Assembly (NCBI GenBank): GCA_000827495.1
Contig: KN817771.1
Span: 1-18,895, forward strand
From: Hypholoma sublateritium FD-334 SS-4
Lineage: Eukaryota > Basidiomycota > Agaricomycetes > Agaricales > Strophariaceae
Length of the DNA: 18,895 bases
Direction of reading: 5' to 3'
Below the pieces are notes generated by a model. It made no database searches and was not told where the DNA came from. It saw nothing but the letters and a program-made list of their open reading frames with translations. The stretch's first letter is position 1, and each line of letters opens with the position of its first letter. The position numbers and the translations under genes are program-made. Shown one piece after another: positions 1 through 9,040 of the stretch.

Positions 1-529
1 GGGCCCCGCAAATGTGGAGCATTTAGGTAATCAAATATTTAAAATATTAGTCCACATAATAACGACGTTTTTATTTAAAATATTGGGTACGGCAGAGGAT
101 TATAATATTTTCAACATAGTGGGCGCCGTATGAGGTCACATTCTATGTTGTAANATACTTTAAATATTTGTGTGGCACACAGAAAGACGAATTCTCAANA
201 TAGCGGGCAGAGTAAATTGTTTTTATTTACTTTAAATATATTTTAATAGAATTTGTATACGAATTTTAAAGATTTGTGAGAGTAATGTAGATCCTTTAAA
301 ATTTAAAGTAATCGATAATCAGAGATGCTACCCAATATATAGAATTTACGGTGGTAAATGGGAACATACTTTATATCAAATTTAATATCGCTCCCTTAGT
401 TGGACGAAAAGTTACAATTTTCTGCGTAAGACAAGATATTCATATATTTAAAATTTTCGATCAGATAAATATTAAACTGTTATCTTCCCGAATTTTTAAA
501 AAATAGGAAAATCCTCCAGTAATAGCCCT
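1..529. other. AT-rich gene-free stretch
   Basis: This stretch is strongly AT-rich with many runs such as tttaaaatatt and no reading frame of useful length. It contains two ambiguous bases (n at 154 and 199), so read quality may be limited here. I see no gene, terminal repeat or coding remnant. It could be a decayed transposon flank or heterochromatic spacer, but nothing in it identifies which. Confidence 0.6.
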
Positions 530-530
530 A

Positions 531-596
531 TCATCGGCCCAGTCATCGCCCGGTCATCGCCCTCTCATCGCCCTTCGACCGCCCTTCGACCGCCCT
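531..596. repeat. Tandem repeat, 11-12 bp unit (tcatcgccc)
   Basis: Four successive units begin with tcatcg: at 531, 543, 554 and 565, spaced 12, 11 and 11 bp. They are followed by two copies of ttcgaccgccc. The array sits exactly where the AT-rich left flank gives way to GC-rich sequence. Confidence 0.75.
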
Positions 597-1692
597 GCTC
601 TTCACTACACCGCTGTTGATATGATTCTCTATAGCGCACGCAAGCCAAGGACATCTTGGATATTGTTTTGGGAAGCCCTTTGGCAGATAAGGACACAGGT
701 GTGTTCAGCGGGCAGCGAGTTGGCAGCGAGCACAGTATGCTCGTGCTCACTGCACAGCCGCCGTTGAATGACGTAAGCGCATACTGCATCATTTCCCCAC
801 TGCGTCAACCACCGCCCACCACAAGTCCTCCACCTTAGATTACACCATCCCTCCAGACGAAACTCCCGACGGCCACATCGACACGCCAGCTCAGCCTCTC
901 GACAGCGCAGTGACAAACGGGCTGCTACGTCACTCCATGTGACCCGGGGCCAGCGACGACATTCCGGGCGCCTCAACATCCATAGGTTCGAGATTGTCCT
1001 GCGCTCGGTCGGGTGCTTCGGGTAAGCGTTTGGGCTATGTCGTACCGAACCCAGGCGTCGTCGAATCGTGGTCGTGGTCGGACGCTAGCGGTGAAAGCAG
1101 GGGGCGGGGTAGTAAGCCGATCCACCGTTCTCCACCGGGCCCGCTCAGGCTGACTTGACTGTTCCCACAGACTGCGTCGTGCACCGAGGCGGCCCCAGTC
1201 GTCGTCGAAGTCGTCGTACGATTACTCATGCCCGTTACTCAACCTCAGCCATTCATGTACGCCACCCCGGACACTAATCCGCCCCAGGCGTCGTCTACTC
1301 GTTCGCGCTCGTTCATTCCTTGGCAACAGGTCTTGTCTGTCGCAGCCGCTGTTCATCGCCCGTGGATGTCGAGGTCACTGCATAACCGAAAAAAGACGAG
1401 GATAGCGGGCGTCGTAGCCCCACAAAGTACGCCAAATATGATCAGTACGTTATGACCTCCATGGCTCCGCTGACCTCCGCTGGTCATGATCAGTGTCCAC
1501 GCTAACACGTAGCGCCCCACGAGACACAATGCGTCATTTACCGCACGCATGCACTGCCTTCCCACTTGAGGACTTCGCCCCACCCGCGTTTGTTGACGGC
1601 GTTGTGGATCGGAACGATGAATTTCATGTCCGCGGGCTAGGGCTCGTGGTTCTTGCGTGCCATCGGCTAGAAGAACTGCGCCTCCGAGGGTG
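597..1692. other. Unassigned region upstream of the carboxylase remnant
   Basis: No reading frame here resembles a known protein, and no exon chain with good splice signals was found. The only notable item is the 43-bp segment 658-700, which resembles 4621-4664. The last part (about 1600-1692) may be further decayed carboxylase sequence, since a stretch reading VVLAC lies where a carboxylase would carry similar residues, but the match is too weak to claim. Confidence 0.4.
658..700. repeat. Dispersed repeat, copy A (matches 4621-4664)
   Basis: The two segments share the order ggatattgttt, gaagccctt, ggcaga, aagg and cacaggt, with a handful of substitutions and a one-base length difference. 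Similarity stops at both edges. They could be remnants of one short element or of one diverged coding motif. In one frame both translate with a shared pattern S-P-x-A-[DE]-K-x-T-G. Confidence 0.6.
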
Positions 1693-4203
1693 GCTCAGAT
1701 GGAGCAAGTTCTGCGAAACTCCGTTTTGAACAACTATTATGGAGAATCGGGATATATACCCAGGTAAGCGGCTTCATATTGATAACTTCCGTTGTACTTA
1801 TCTATATCTTACAGGACTCCATCTGCCAAAGTGCTACGCAAATTGACTGATTCACGCTACACCGTCTATGATGTGTGGCCTGCGTTCCTCAACCACGATG
1901 ATTTAATGGGCCGCCTATGTGAGTTAAGATAAAATGCATTGATATATGTATTGTCTAACGATCCCATCAGCTGCATTTGAGGTGTATATCAGGCGTGCGT
2001 ACAAGGCGTACTCCCTCTCAATCGACTATGAAGAATGCGACACAGTCGACGATGGGGAAGTTCCAACAGTTGTTACATGGTGTTTCAACCTTGGACATAC
2101 CCATTCTCCCCCTGATACACCACACTTTGCCGCTGGGTGAGTACTGCCATATGGTCTTGATATATGTTACTGACATTTTCGTAAGCAACGAATCTCGTCG
2201 TTCGGCTTCGGTCAGCGATCTCACGTACATGATCAGCCGCCACCAAACCCAGCTCATCCGCACTGGGGCTATTGCTTCATTCAACACCATCGCTGCCAAG
2301 CCAAAGGATTCGACAAAGTCGTCTCAATGCTTCCTGTGTTCGAGTTGGCAGAGTTCTCGGAGCGTTACGGTGCTAACACTCAGGCGCCGAATGTCGTCAA
2401 CATCGCTCTTCGCATCTTCGAGGACAAAGATGATAAGGGCGAAGACCAATGGAACAAGGAGGTGCTAGCCTTTGTCAACGACCATAGCGCTATTCTTTCT
2501 CAGCGCGGAGTCCGTCGTTTATCTATCCTCCTTTGCCGTCGCGGTCGATACCCCGTTTACTTTACCCTTCGTGACTTCGAAGGTGTCTGGGGTGAAGAGC
2601 AGGCGATTTGTAGCATCGAGCCCGCCCTTGCTTTCCAACTGGAACTCTGCCGCCTCTCCAATTACAACCTAAAGCCATGCTTCGTCGAGGCCAAGCAGAT
2701 TCGCATCTACCATGCGGTCGCACGCGAGAACTAGCTAGACAACCGCTTCTTCATTCGCGCTTATGTACGCCCCGGTCGCCTGCATGGTAGCATGAGCACT
2801 GCCGAGTACCTCGTCTCCGAGACCGACCGCCTGGTGACAAGCATTCTTGATGCGCTCGAGATCGTGAGCGCCAAGCACCGGGTTCTTCGACAAAGGCTCC
2901 TGGAAGGAGCCTTTGAGTGGCTGGGCTCAAACTGTGGTTGTTGGTCGCGCCCGCCTTGGTGGAGTTCCCATGGGTGTCATTGCTGTTGAAACCCGAACCA
3001 TCGAACGCATCGTGCCTGCCGATCCTGCCAACCCTTCGTCGTCCGAGCAACGTATCATGCAGGCCGGTCAGGTCTGGTATCCCAACTCCGCGTAGAAGAC
3101 TGCTCAAGCGATCTTCGACTTTAGTCGCAAAGCCCTTCCCTTGATCATATTCGCAAATTGGCGAGGATTCTCGAGAGGACAGCAAGACATGTATGACGAG
3201 ATCCTGAAGCAGGGATTCAAGATCGTCGACGGTCTGTCGAGTTACAAGCAACCCATATCTGTTTACATCGTGCCCAACGGCAAGCTTCGTGGAGGCGCCT
3301 GGGTTGTCCTCGATCCTACCATCAACAAGGAACAAATGGATTGTATGCCAACGTTGAGGTCAGGGCTGGTGTTCTTGAACCGGACGGTATCATCGAAATC
3401 AAGATGCGCCGCGACAAGATCTTGACCCTCACGGAAAGGTTGGATTCGACATACGCTTCCCTGATGCGTGATAGCACGGACGCCTCTAAGACACCCAAAC
3501 AACGCAATGCAGCTTCTGCAGCTTTGACAGAGTGGGAGACTTTCTTGCGACCTACCTACGAGCAAATTACCCTCCTCTATGCCGACCTCCATGAGTATGT
3601 CGACATCTTATTTCCATTGTTTTGATACTAATTTTCTTACTTTTCTAGTCGCACTGGTCGTATGGAAGCCAAGGGTTGCGCTAAACCTGCCGTATGGAAG
3701 AATCCGAGGCGTCATTTCTACTGGGCTGTCCGTGCACGCGTAGCTCGGTCATCTGCGCTCGGTCAGGTTGCAGAAGCCACTTGAGGCAAACTATGAATAT
3801 CGCTCTCGTCTGTTGAACTCCCTGGCATCCATCGAACCTGTAACAGAGTACCGCCAGATGGCAGAGGCCGTTGAAGAGCTGGACCTGTCGCAGACTCTTG
3901 CGCAGCTCAAGGCCGACCATCTCCTCCGTCAAATGATCCAGCTAACCATGGAGGATCGGAAAGCCGCGATGGACGGGTTCCTCCGTCTCGCCGAAAGCTT
4001 CTCTGACGATGACCGCACAGCAATCGCCGCTGCCCTCAAAAGCCCAGCTCGTTCGGCTGGTAAGCCTATTTGATCGGCTTGACAGTCATTTTTTGTACTG
4101 ACCATCTTCCTCAGCGCCGCCTTCCTACTCGATTGGAGGGAGTTCTGTTCATGACCGGGTGGCCCTAGTAGGTGGATTATCATCGGTATATGCTCCTATT
4201 TAA
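1693..4203 (+). pseudogene. ACC1: Acetyl-CoA carboxylase 3' half, decayed
   Basis: An intact enzyme makes malonyl-CoA from acetyl-CoA in the cytosol for fatty acid synthesis; this copy cannot. Exon-like blocks are 1693-1763, 1815-1918, 1971-2136, 2186-3594, 3649-4059 and 4115-4203. They are separated by GT-AG introns of 51, 52, 49, 54 and 55 bp. Diagnostic peptides include [109 protein letters not shown] and RTGRMEAKGCAKPAVWKN, which follow the order of the central and carboxyltransferase regions. Damage: nonsense codons at 2732-2734 (usual Gln) and 3093-3095 (usual Phe); frameshifts near 2300-2308, at 3338-3341 and near 3780; and a deletion of roughly 500 codons (estimated from the usual order of the family) at 2879-2882. 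A conserved Gly is Arg in FSRGQ. Biotin carboxylase and biotinyl regions are absent. The natural stop at 4201 is preserved. Confidence 0.95.
2891..2915. repeat. Perfect 10-bp inverted repeat at the deletion junction
   Basis: caaaggctcc (2891-2900), a 5-nt loop tggaa, then ggagcctttg (2906-2915) form a perfect hairpin. It begins about 9 bp after the point where the carboxylase frame jumps from S-A-K-H to G-F-F-D-K. Within it the peptide reads KGSWKEPL, where the family usually has a different, less symmetrical codon run. Confidence 0.9.
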
Positions 4204-4620
4204 TGAGATAATTCATAGTTCTCGCTCGGCGAAGATTAGCTATGGGTGAGACCTGTCGGTTATCTAGATCTGAATGACCTGACTTGCTATCCACTGTTGT
4301 AGTGCGAGACGTGGTGCAGTAAGGACCGCCTGCATTACAGGATCTATTTCGCGGCGTGCCCCAGCCAGTAACAAATTCCGCTTGCACAACAATAAATAGC
4401 GGCGCGATTGGTCCACTCATCTTGAAGCGCCGAAATACGAAGGGCCAAGATAGAGGTTCTTGCAGAAGTGCGACGAGGGGGCGAGAGGTCATTTTCGTAA
4501 GTCTCCTTTTATCGTCATTATTAGACTATAGTACTCAAAGGCAGAAGATCTGTGGCTGAAAGGCGTGCAATATGCAAGGAGAGACATGAAATAGTACCCA
4601 CGGGCGGGCGGCCCGCTGAT

Positions 4621-4664
4621 GGATATTGTTTGAGAGAAGCCCTTCGGCAGAGAAGGTCACAGGT
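4621..4664. repeat. Dispersed repeat, copy B (matches 658-700)
   Basis: This is the second copy of the short dispersed segment, in the same orientation as the copy about 3.9 kb upstream. The two copies bracket the carboxylase remnant (1693-4203), which is why they are worth noting. The flanking sequence beyond the segment is not similar. Confidence 0.6.
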
Positions 4665-5218
4665 CGTCGAGGCAACGCCCTCGCCATCCCCATCCCAATC
4701 GCTGTACATCCGAACGTCCCTAGCGCCAAAGAGCATCGCGCCCGCGTTCGCCAGCACGAACCTCGACCACGACAGGGACATGGCGTGTGCGCATGGCGTC
4801 TCTGGCAACACGCGCAGGAGCGCCTCTCCTTTCCGATGGTCCTCTATGTACGACGATCCGCGGACGCGGCTGTCAACGCAGTTGATCTACGCGCGAACCG
4901 AATGTCTGACGACCCCGTTCAGCCTTGCCCACCGCTTTCCCCCTACGCGTAGACGGGGTCGATCAGCGCCACTGCGCATCTGGAGTCCAGTTCGCTACGT
5001 TTCCCTGGACGTCCCTCAGTTGGACAAGCCCCCGGCCCCCGAACGTTCCCCTCTGCCGCTTATATGCCGCCTGAGAAACCGCCACCGCAGTCCGTGCTAC
5101 CCTTGATGGGCTCAATATGCGCAAGACATCCTCGCTGGGGCCAGGCGGAGAAGCAGGTTTGGTACTCAGAGCATCGCGCATAAGGCGGTCAATCCTTGTG
5201 GAACGAGCAGCGCCTGAT

Positions 5219-5243
5219 GCCCCAAGCAATTGCCCCAAGCAAT
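5219..5243. repeat. Direct repeat of gccccaagcaat
   Basis: The 12-mer gccccaagcaat occurs at 5219-5230 and again at 5232-5243, separated by one base. It looks like a simple tandem duplication. Confidence 0.9.
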
Positions 5244-5791
5244 ATTGACCGTGAAGGCCGTAATAAGTAAAGGTTGTCTCACTCGCAGCGCTCATTGTGA
5301 CGCTCACCGCGGTGAGAGTGGAGTGAGAGAACGAAAAGAAACTGCTGATAAACGTGGTGAAGAACAGCGGCGGTTCCGTGATCGACAACCTCAACGTGAT
5401 CATCAAGATGGATAGGCGGCACACGACGCAGGGCAATCAGTGGACAATCCAAAGTGGACGCACGGTGCATTGGCAATGCGCCCTGTTCCTCCTCTGACGA
5501 CGCGAATCAGATGCCCAACTTCTTGATCGCGCTTGTGATGGGCTTGTCGCCGAACTGGCTGGAAGCCTTTGGAATACGTAAGTTTGTCTCGTTGACCAGT
5601 ATCGCTCGCCCTTATAATGCAGAGCAAGCACGCATGTTTCGCGAGGTGACACTGTCAGCATTTTCTAATGACGAAGGCGCAAAGCCCATGCTTGGAGCCC
5701 TGATACAAACAACTGGCAAATTTTCGAAAGACAACATATTGATATAATAGGACATGTGAGTCGCATGTGAGTAGCGTCTATCTAGACAAGG

Positions 5792-6350
5792 TTAAGCACC
5801 ATAAATTGGCACATCTCTTCCGTACTCTCTCTCGGGCTGGGTAAGCTTGAAACCCACTTTAGCGAACTTGAGAATTTCTCCTGAGATTTTCAGACAGTTG
5901 CTTTCAAGTGCGTCCTTCTCTCTCTTCACCGACACCAGCTCCTCAGTTGCAGCTCCGAGACTCTTGATGGCTGTGTCGCGAAGCTATCGTAACCGTAATG
6001 TGAGTAATGGTGATTACATCCAAATGAATAGACGTACGCTGTGGGCTTCCCGAAGTTGCTTGTTCAAGTCATCAATGGTGGTTTGGTTTTCAATGTGCAA
6101 CTATCCAGGCAGGGAAGAATTCACATCATGCGATATAATGCTATTGCCGAGCGATGATGTACTCACTTGGGTGAGTTCATTAGAAATTTTCGTGTTCTCG
6201 TTCTTTATTTCACTATTCTCCACTAATAATTCATCAAGCCGTTGAGTGATTCTTTCAATCATCACAATCTGGGATGCAGTGTAAGTGAGGCGACCGGGTC
6301 AGAACATGCACAGGTATGATGACAGAATAGTGTACCGTATGGTCAGACAT
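5792..6350 (-). CDS. Small four-exon coiled-coil protein, 123 residues
   Basis: The spliced model on the minus strand is 6350-6336, 6268-6167, 6100-6038 and 5983-5792, with introns of 67, 66 and 54 bp, all GT-AG (donors gtacac, gtgagt, gtacgt). All junctions keep one frame to a TAA. The ATG lies in aataacaATG. The protein starts MSDHTIVMIERITQRLDELL and is rich in Glu, Lys, Asn and Leu with heptad-like spacing through about residue 100 (for example IDDLNKQLREAHS and TEELVSVKREKDALES). It ends in a short non-helical tail, DVPIYGA. No catalytic motif, signal peptide or membrane span is visible. A coiled-coil partner or scaffold role is inferred from composition only. I do not recognise the family. 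The first exon of only 15 nt is the weakest part of the model; an internal Met at residue 8 could be the true start. A TATA-like element lies upstream. Confidence 0.7.
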
Positions 6351-6420
6351 TGTTATTCTGAGGTATGCAATTGAGAGGTAGTCCGGGCTGGGGAAGAACG
6401 GGCGATGCGGCGTGAGCAGC

Positions 6421-6427
6421 TTTTATG
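6421..6427 (-). promoter_or_regulatory. TATA-like element for the coiled-coil gene
   Basis: On the minus strand this reads cataaaa, about 70 bp before the proposed ATG at 6350. The spacing is normal for a fungal core promoter with a 30-45 nt leader. Confidence 0.4.
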
Positions 6428-6446
6428 GCACGATTTAGTTGCGAAA

Positions 6447-6475
6447 CAAAGGGAGGTTGCTAGTCAAAGGGAGGT
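6447..6475. repeat. Direct repeat caaagggaggt upstream of the coiled-coil gene
   Basis: caaagggaggt occurs at 6447-6457 and 6465-6475, 18 bp apart. It lies about 20-50 bp upstream of the TATA-like element, so paired protein binding sites are possible. A chance duplication is equally possible. Confidence 0.6.
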
Positions 6476-6570
6476 GGATTTATATTAGTAGCAAAGAAAA
6501 CAGATGCAATCACAGCGTCGCGTCGGCCCGATCGCAGAATGTAGAGAAGACAGGTAAGTAATTCCGGTTC

Positions 6571-7427
6571 ATGAAAACCTATGCACATTTTCACTCTTCC
6601 CTCTTTGGCGGCAACGGTATCGTTAGTGCGCAGGTTCCCATCGGCGCTGGCGTCAGCTTTGCTCAAAAATACATGGCCGAGAAGACCTTCACGTTCGTGA
6701 TCTACGGTGATTGACTTGCAGGCCAAACTATGGGGCCTCCGTACAATCTTCGTTTGCGAGAACAGCAAGTACGACATGGGTACTTCCGCTGCTCGCAGCT
6801 CCTACATCACCGAGTACTTCACTCACGGAGACAAAGGCCCTGGTCTACAAGTCGTTACCGTCTGCTTGGTCACAGCGGCCACTCATATTCTGCCCTCCGT
6901 CTTTTCGGGACGATGATGCTGACTAATCAACACTAATAGGTAAACGGTATGAACGTCATCGCCACTAAGCGCGCCGTTGAATTCGCGCGCAAATGGGCTG
7001 TCGACGACCGCTACGGAGGCCACTCGTGCGTCAACTGTTCAACATCGATCCCTCTTTTAATCACGGCTAACGTAATCTCCCTGTCCATAGCATGTCCGGC
7101 CCCGGAACCGCTTCCCGTACACGTGAGGAGGTGTAGCGCAATGCGCATGCATTCGACGGAGGATCCCATCCGTGGCCTGCAGCGCAGCATCGAAGAGTGG
7201 GGCCTGGCGACTAAGCAGGAGCTCAATGCGCTCGACAAGGCGGCGAAGGCCGAGGTTGACGAGGCAGTTGAGGAGGCCCAGGTGAGCATCAATGGACGGA
7301 CATCTACTTTAAGGGGATGGAGCTGCCATCGATGCGTGGTCGTGAGCGGGAGGAGGTACGCTTATCGTTGTCTTAACTTCCATTATTCGGGTGCTGAAAT
7401 TATTTTTTGCAGGTTCATGTCTACTAG
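6571..7427 (+). pseudogene. PDA1: Pyruvate dehydrogenase E1 alpha, 3' part, decayed
   Basis: The intact protein is the thiamine-diphosphate-dependent alpha subunit of the mitochondrial pyruvate dehydrogenase complex. Recognisable pieces in order are MHIFT, FGGNGIVSAQVPIGAGVSFA, TFTFVIYGD, TIFVCENSKYDMGTSAARSS, MNVIATKRAVEFARKWAVDD, YGGHSMSGPG, EDPIRGLQRSIEEWGL and a terminal WTDIYFKGMELPSMRGRERE plus VHVY before TAG. Introns are still visible at 6851-6939, 7026-7090 and 7356-7412. Damage: a frameshift near 6600; a deletion after YGD (6711) that removes the GDG-to-NN cofactor-binding stretch and leaves tgacttgcag, like an intron 3' end; a 12-residue deletion at 7011; a nonsense codon at 7134-7136; an extra base at about 7140; and a deletion after 7281 that leaves a donor-like gtgagc. 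The second Asn of the cofactor motif is Ser. The 5' part of the gene is absent. Confidence 0.93.
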
Positions 7428-7661
7428 AGGAATGGTATTTGGAACATCGTTTTAACGTTCTAAATAAAATCGGTATTTCCTTATCTTGGGTCTCCCCGTA
7501 TAGATTTCAGTATTTTCCATGTCACTAGTCTGCTCTTCGTTCCCTACTCTGCCATACTAATGCGACATGATCCTATTCCATAGACCAATGCGCTGACTTC
7601 CTGATACTTATCGGCGACCCGCGATGTAAGATCGATGGCTGCTCTCTCCTAAATCTTATAG
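7428..7661. other. Spacer after the E1 alpha remnant
   Basis: This is mixed-composition sequence without a coding frame. A short stretch before 7661 (tcctaaatcttatag) looks like an intron branch point and acceptor for the exon pair that follows. Nothing else is recognisable. Confidence 0.4.
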
Positions 7662-7903
7662 GACGCATTGACCGGCTGCATCGTCGCGCTCGCTAGCCCG
7701 GTGCCCCACTGGTGCTTCTCAGGCTTTCTGTATCCACGCGAAATTAAGTGAGTTCCGAGAACTGCGATCACTGACATCGTTTTATCAGTAGGAATCACCC
7801 AAGGACGACTGCGGCTAACGTGTGTTCTGCTGTAGGTTTGTACCGATCGTTGGGACTCTCGAAAATACATATGGCCGATATCTTCGTCACCTTGCGAACG
7901 TGA
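7662..7903 (+). CDS. Possible exon pair of an unidentified gene
   Basis: A block from 7662 to 7747 reads DALTGCIVALASPVPHWCFS and onward. It is preceded by an acceptor-like tcttatag and followed by a strong donor, gtgagt, at 7748. Joining to 7789 (acceptor ttatcag, 41-bp intron) keeps the frame and continues through VCSAVGLYRSLGLSKIHMAD to TGA at 7901. There is no start codon and no preceding exon I can trust, so this may be a partial or broken gene. A hydrophobic first block is the only structural hint. An alternative second exon in another frame (from about 7837, FVPIVGTLENTYGRYLRH) is also open, so the join is uncertain. Confidence 0.25.
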
Positions 7904-8251
7904 ATACATACGCGTCGGACGCGGAGTTGTCCCAAATTTTCAGCCGATTGACATTGTTAGTTCTGAAGGCCAGAAGGAAACGGCTAGTCAGTACTGATGC
8001 CTCCCTCTATCATGATAAGCTTCCTTTATCTCTGCAAGGGCGTATCAGCAAGTCAAGGAACGATGTGCACCGTGCAAAAAAGTTCTCTTGAATTCACTGC
8101 AAATACTAATATATTTTAGGGCAGGTTGCTTAAATATCGGAAGTTTGCCAATCTCTTCCAAAAAGTATTTCAAGAAACGAGCGACCATGACCAAGGCATT
8201 TCGATACAAATGACAGGAAAGCAGGCTTACCCGGCCCACGACGTAGTGCAC

Positions 8252-8947
8252 CTGCTACCGAATCTTTTCCGTGACGCTGTGCTTCGAATCGACGACGAAC
8301 GTGCGGAAATGCCGGAAGCGCGTGCGATCGCCGAGCATCGCGACTATGCACATCCACACGGAGACGTACACGTCGTCGGTGAAGTAGTTGGTGTAATCTT
8401 GCAGGGTGACTTCCCCGAGCGCGGACGACTTGCGCCTGAGCATGCGCTCGAGCCAGAACAGGAGCTGCCACGCGGGCCCCGTGCCTGCGGAGTTGTCTTC
8501 GGTGTCGAACGAGGGGTTGACACGCAGGGCGCATAGCGCATGGGGATCGCCTAACGGGAGAGGATCGACCCCGACGGGGCGTTGTAAATGAATGGGGTGT
8601 GCATGAGCGGAGAAGAGGTAAGCCGCGCACAGTGTACTCTGGGATCATTGAGCAACAACGTCCGCGCGCATTCGCCGCAGCGCGCCGCTGAGGCCTGCTG
8701 AACAACCGCCGCAGAGTACCAAAAGCAAACCAAAAGCAAACCCCGCGCCGCGCTGGCTGTCGTGGATCTCGCTGCCCGAGACGAAGCGTACTAGCGAGCA
8801 TGCCCGCGAGCCCAGATCTTCTGTCCTTATCGACATTTCCCTGCGCTGGCTCGAGTACTCACTGAAATTTATGTCCCTGCAATCACCTTGGAAGTTGGCA
8901 GCCCCTTCCGCTGCGCTTGATGGCGCACTCCCCATCGCCCGTAGCAT
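8252..8947 (-). CDS. Hypothetical protein, two-exon model, 204 residues
   Basis: One minus-strand frame is open from ATG at 8947 to a TAG at 8254-8252 except for a single TGA at 8644-8642. An 81-bp intron (8719-8639, donor gtactc, acceptor atcccag), in phase 0 and a multiple of three, removes that stop. The product starts MLRAMGSAPSSAAEG. Its best-formed part is FWLERMLRRKSSALGEV, then LQDYTNYFTDDVYVSVWMCI and HFRTFVVDSK, a mixed helical pattern with many aromatic residues. I recognise no family. A TATA-like element lies 87-93 bp upstream of the ATG. The same frame stays open for 68 codons past the TAG (to 8045) and contains a donor-like gtaagc, so the gene may once have been longer and lost its end to a nonsense mutation. 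If the intron is not real, this is a pseudogene with two stops. Confidence 0.4.
8719..8740. repeat. Perfect 11-bp tandem duplication ccaaaagcaaa
   Basis: Two adjacent identical units lie at 8719-8729 and 8730-8740. They overlap the 3' end of the first exon of the minus-strand gene, where they encode the Phe-Gly-Leu-rich end of that exon and adjoin its proposed donor. Confidence 0.9.
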
Positions 8948-9033
8948 CCGTACCGCGCGAACTGCGCGCCTGTACGCCTAACCGAACCCGGCACTTCCAA
9001 CGAAGTCACTACTTTACTTGCAACTCTAAAGAG

Positions 9034-9040
9034 ATATATA
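9034..9040 (-). promoter_or_regulatory. TATA box for the 8252-8947 gene
   Basis: The minus strand reads tatatat inside gtgtatatatctc, about 90 bp upstream of the ATG at 8947. It supports the minus-strand orientation of that gene. Confidence 0.45.

Larger units (their letters stand above)
4204..5790. other. No convincing gene between the carboxylase remnant and the coiled-coil gene
   Basis: Several open frames of 60-180 codons exist on both strands (for example 4552-5106 +, 4963-5436 -, 5454-5747 +). They overlap each other, are Arg/Pro/Ser-rich and match no family I recognise. The stretch 5454-5747 (+) has the most protein-like composition (a hydrophobic start around PNFLIALVMGL, then an ordinary mixed sequence) and might be one exon of an unresolved gene. 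No splice chain could be built with confidence. Confidence 0.35.

Noticed and set aside
983..995. ggttcgagatt resembles a tRNA B box.
   Set aside because: No matching A box, no cloverleaf and no acceptor stem around it.
4552..5106. A 184-codon plus-strand open frame.
   Set aside because: It is Arg/Pro/Ser-rich GC sequence with equally long overlapping frames on the other strand, no domain and no promoter-like signal, so it was not called as a gene.
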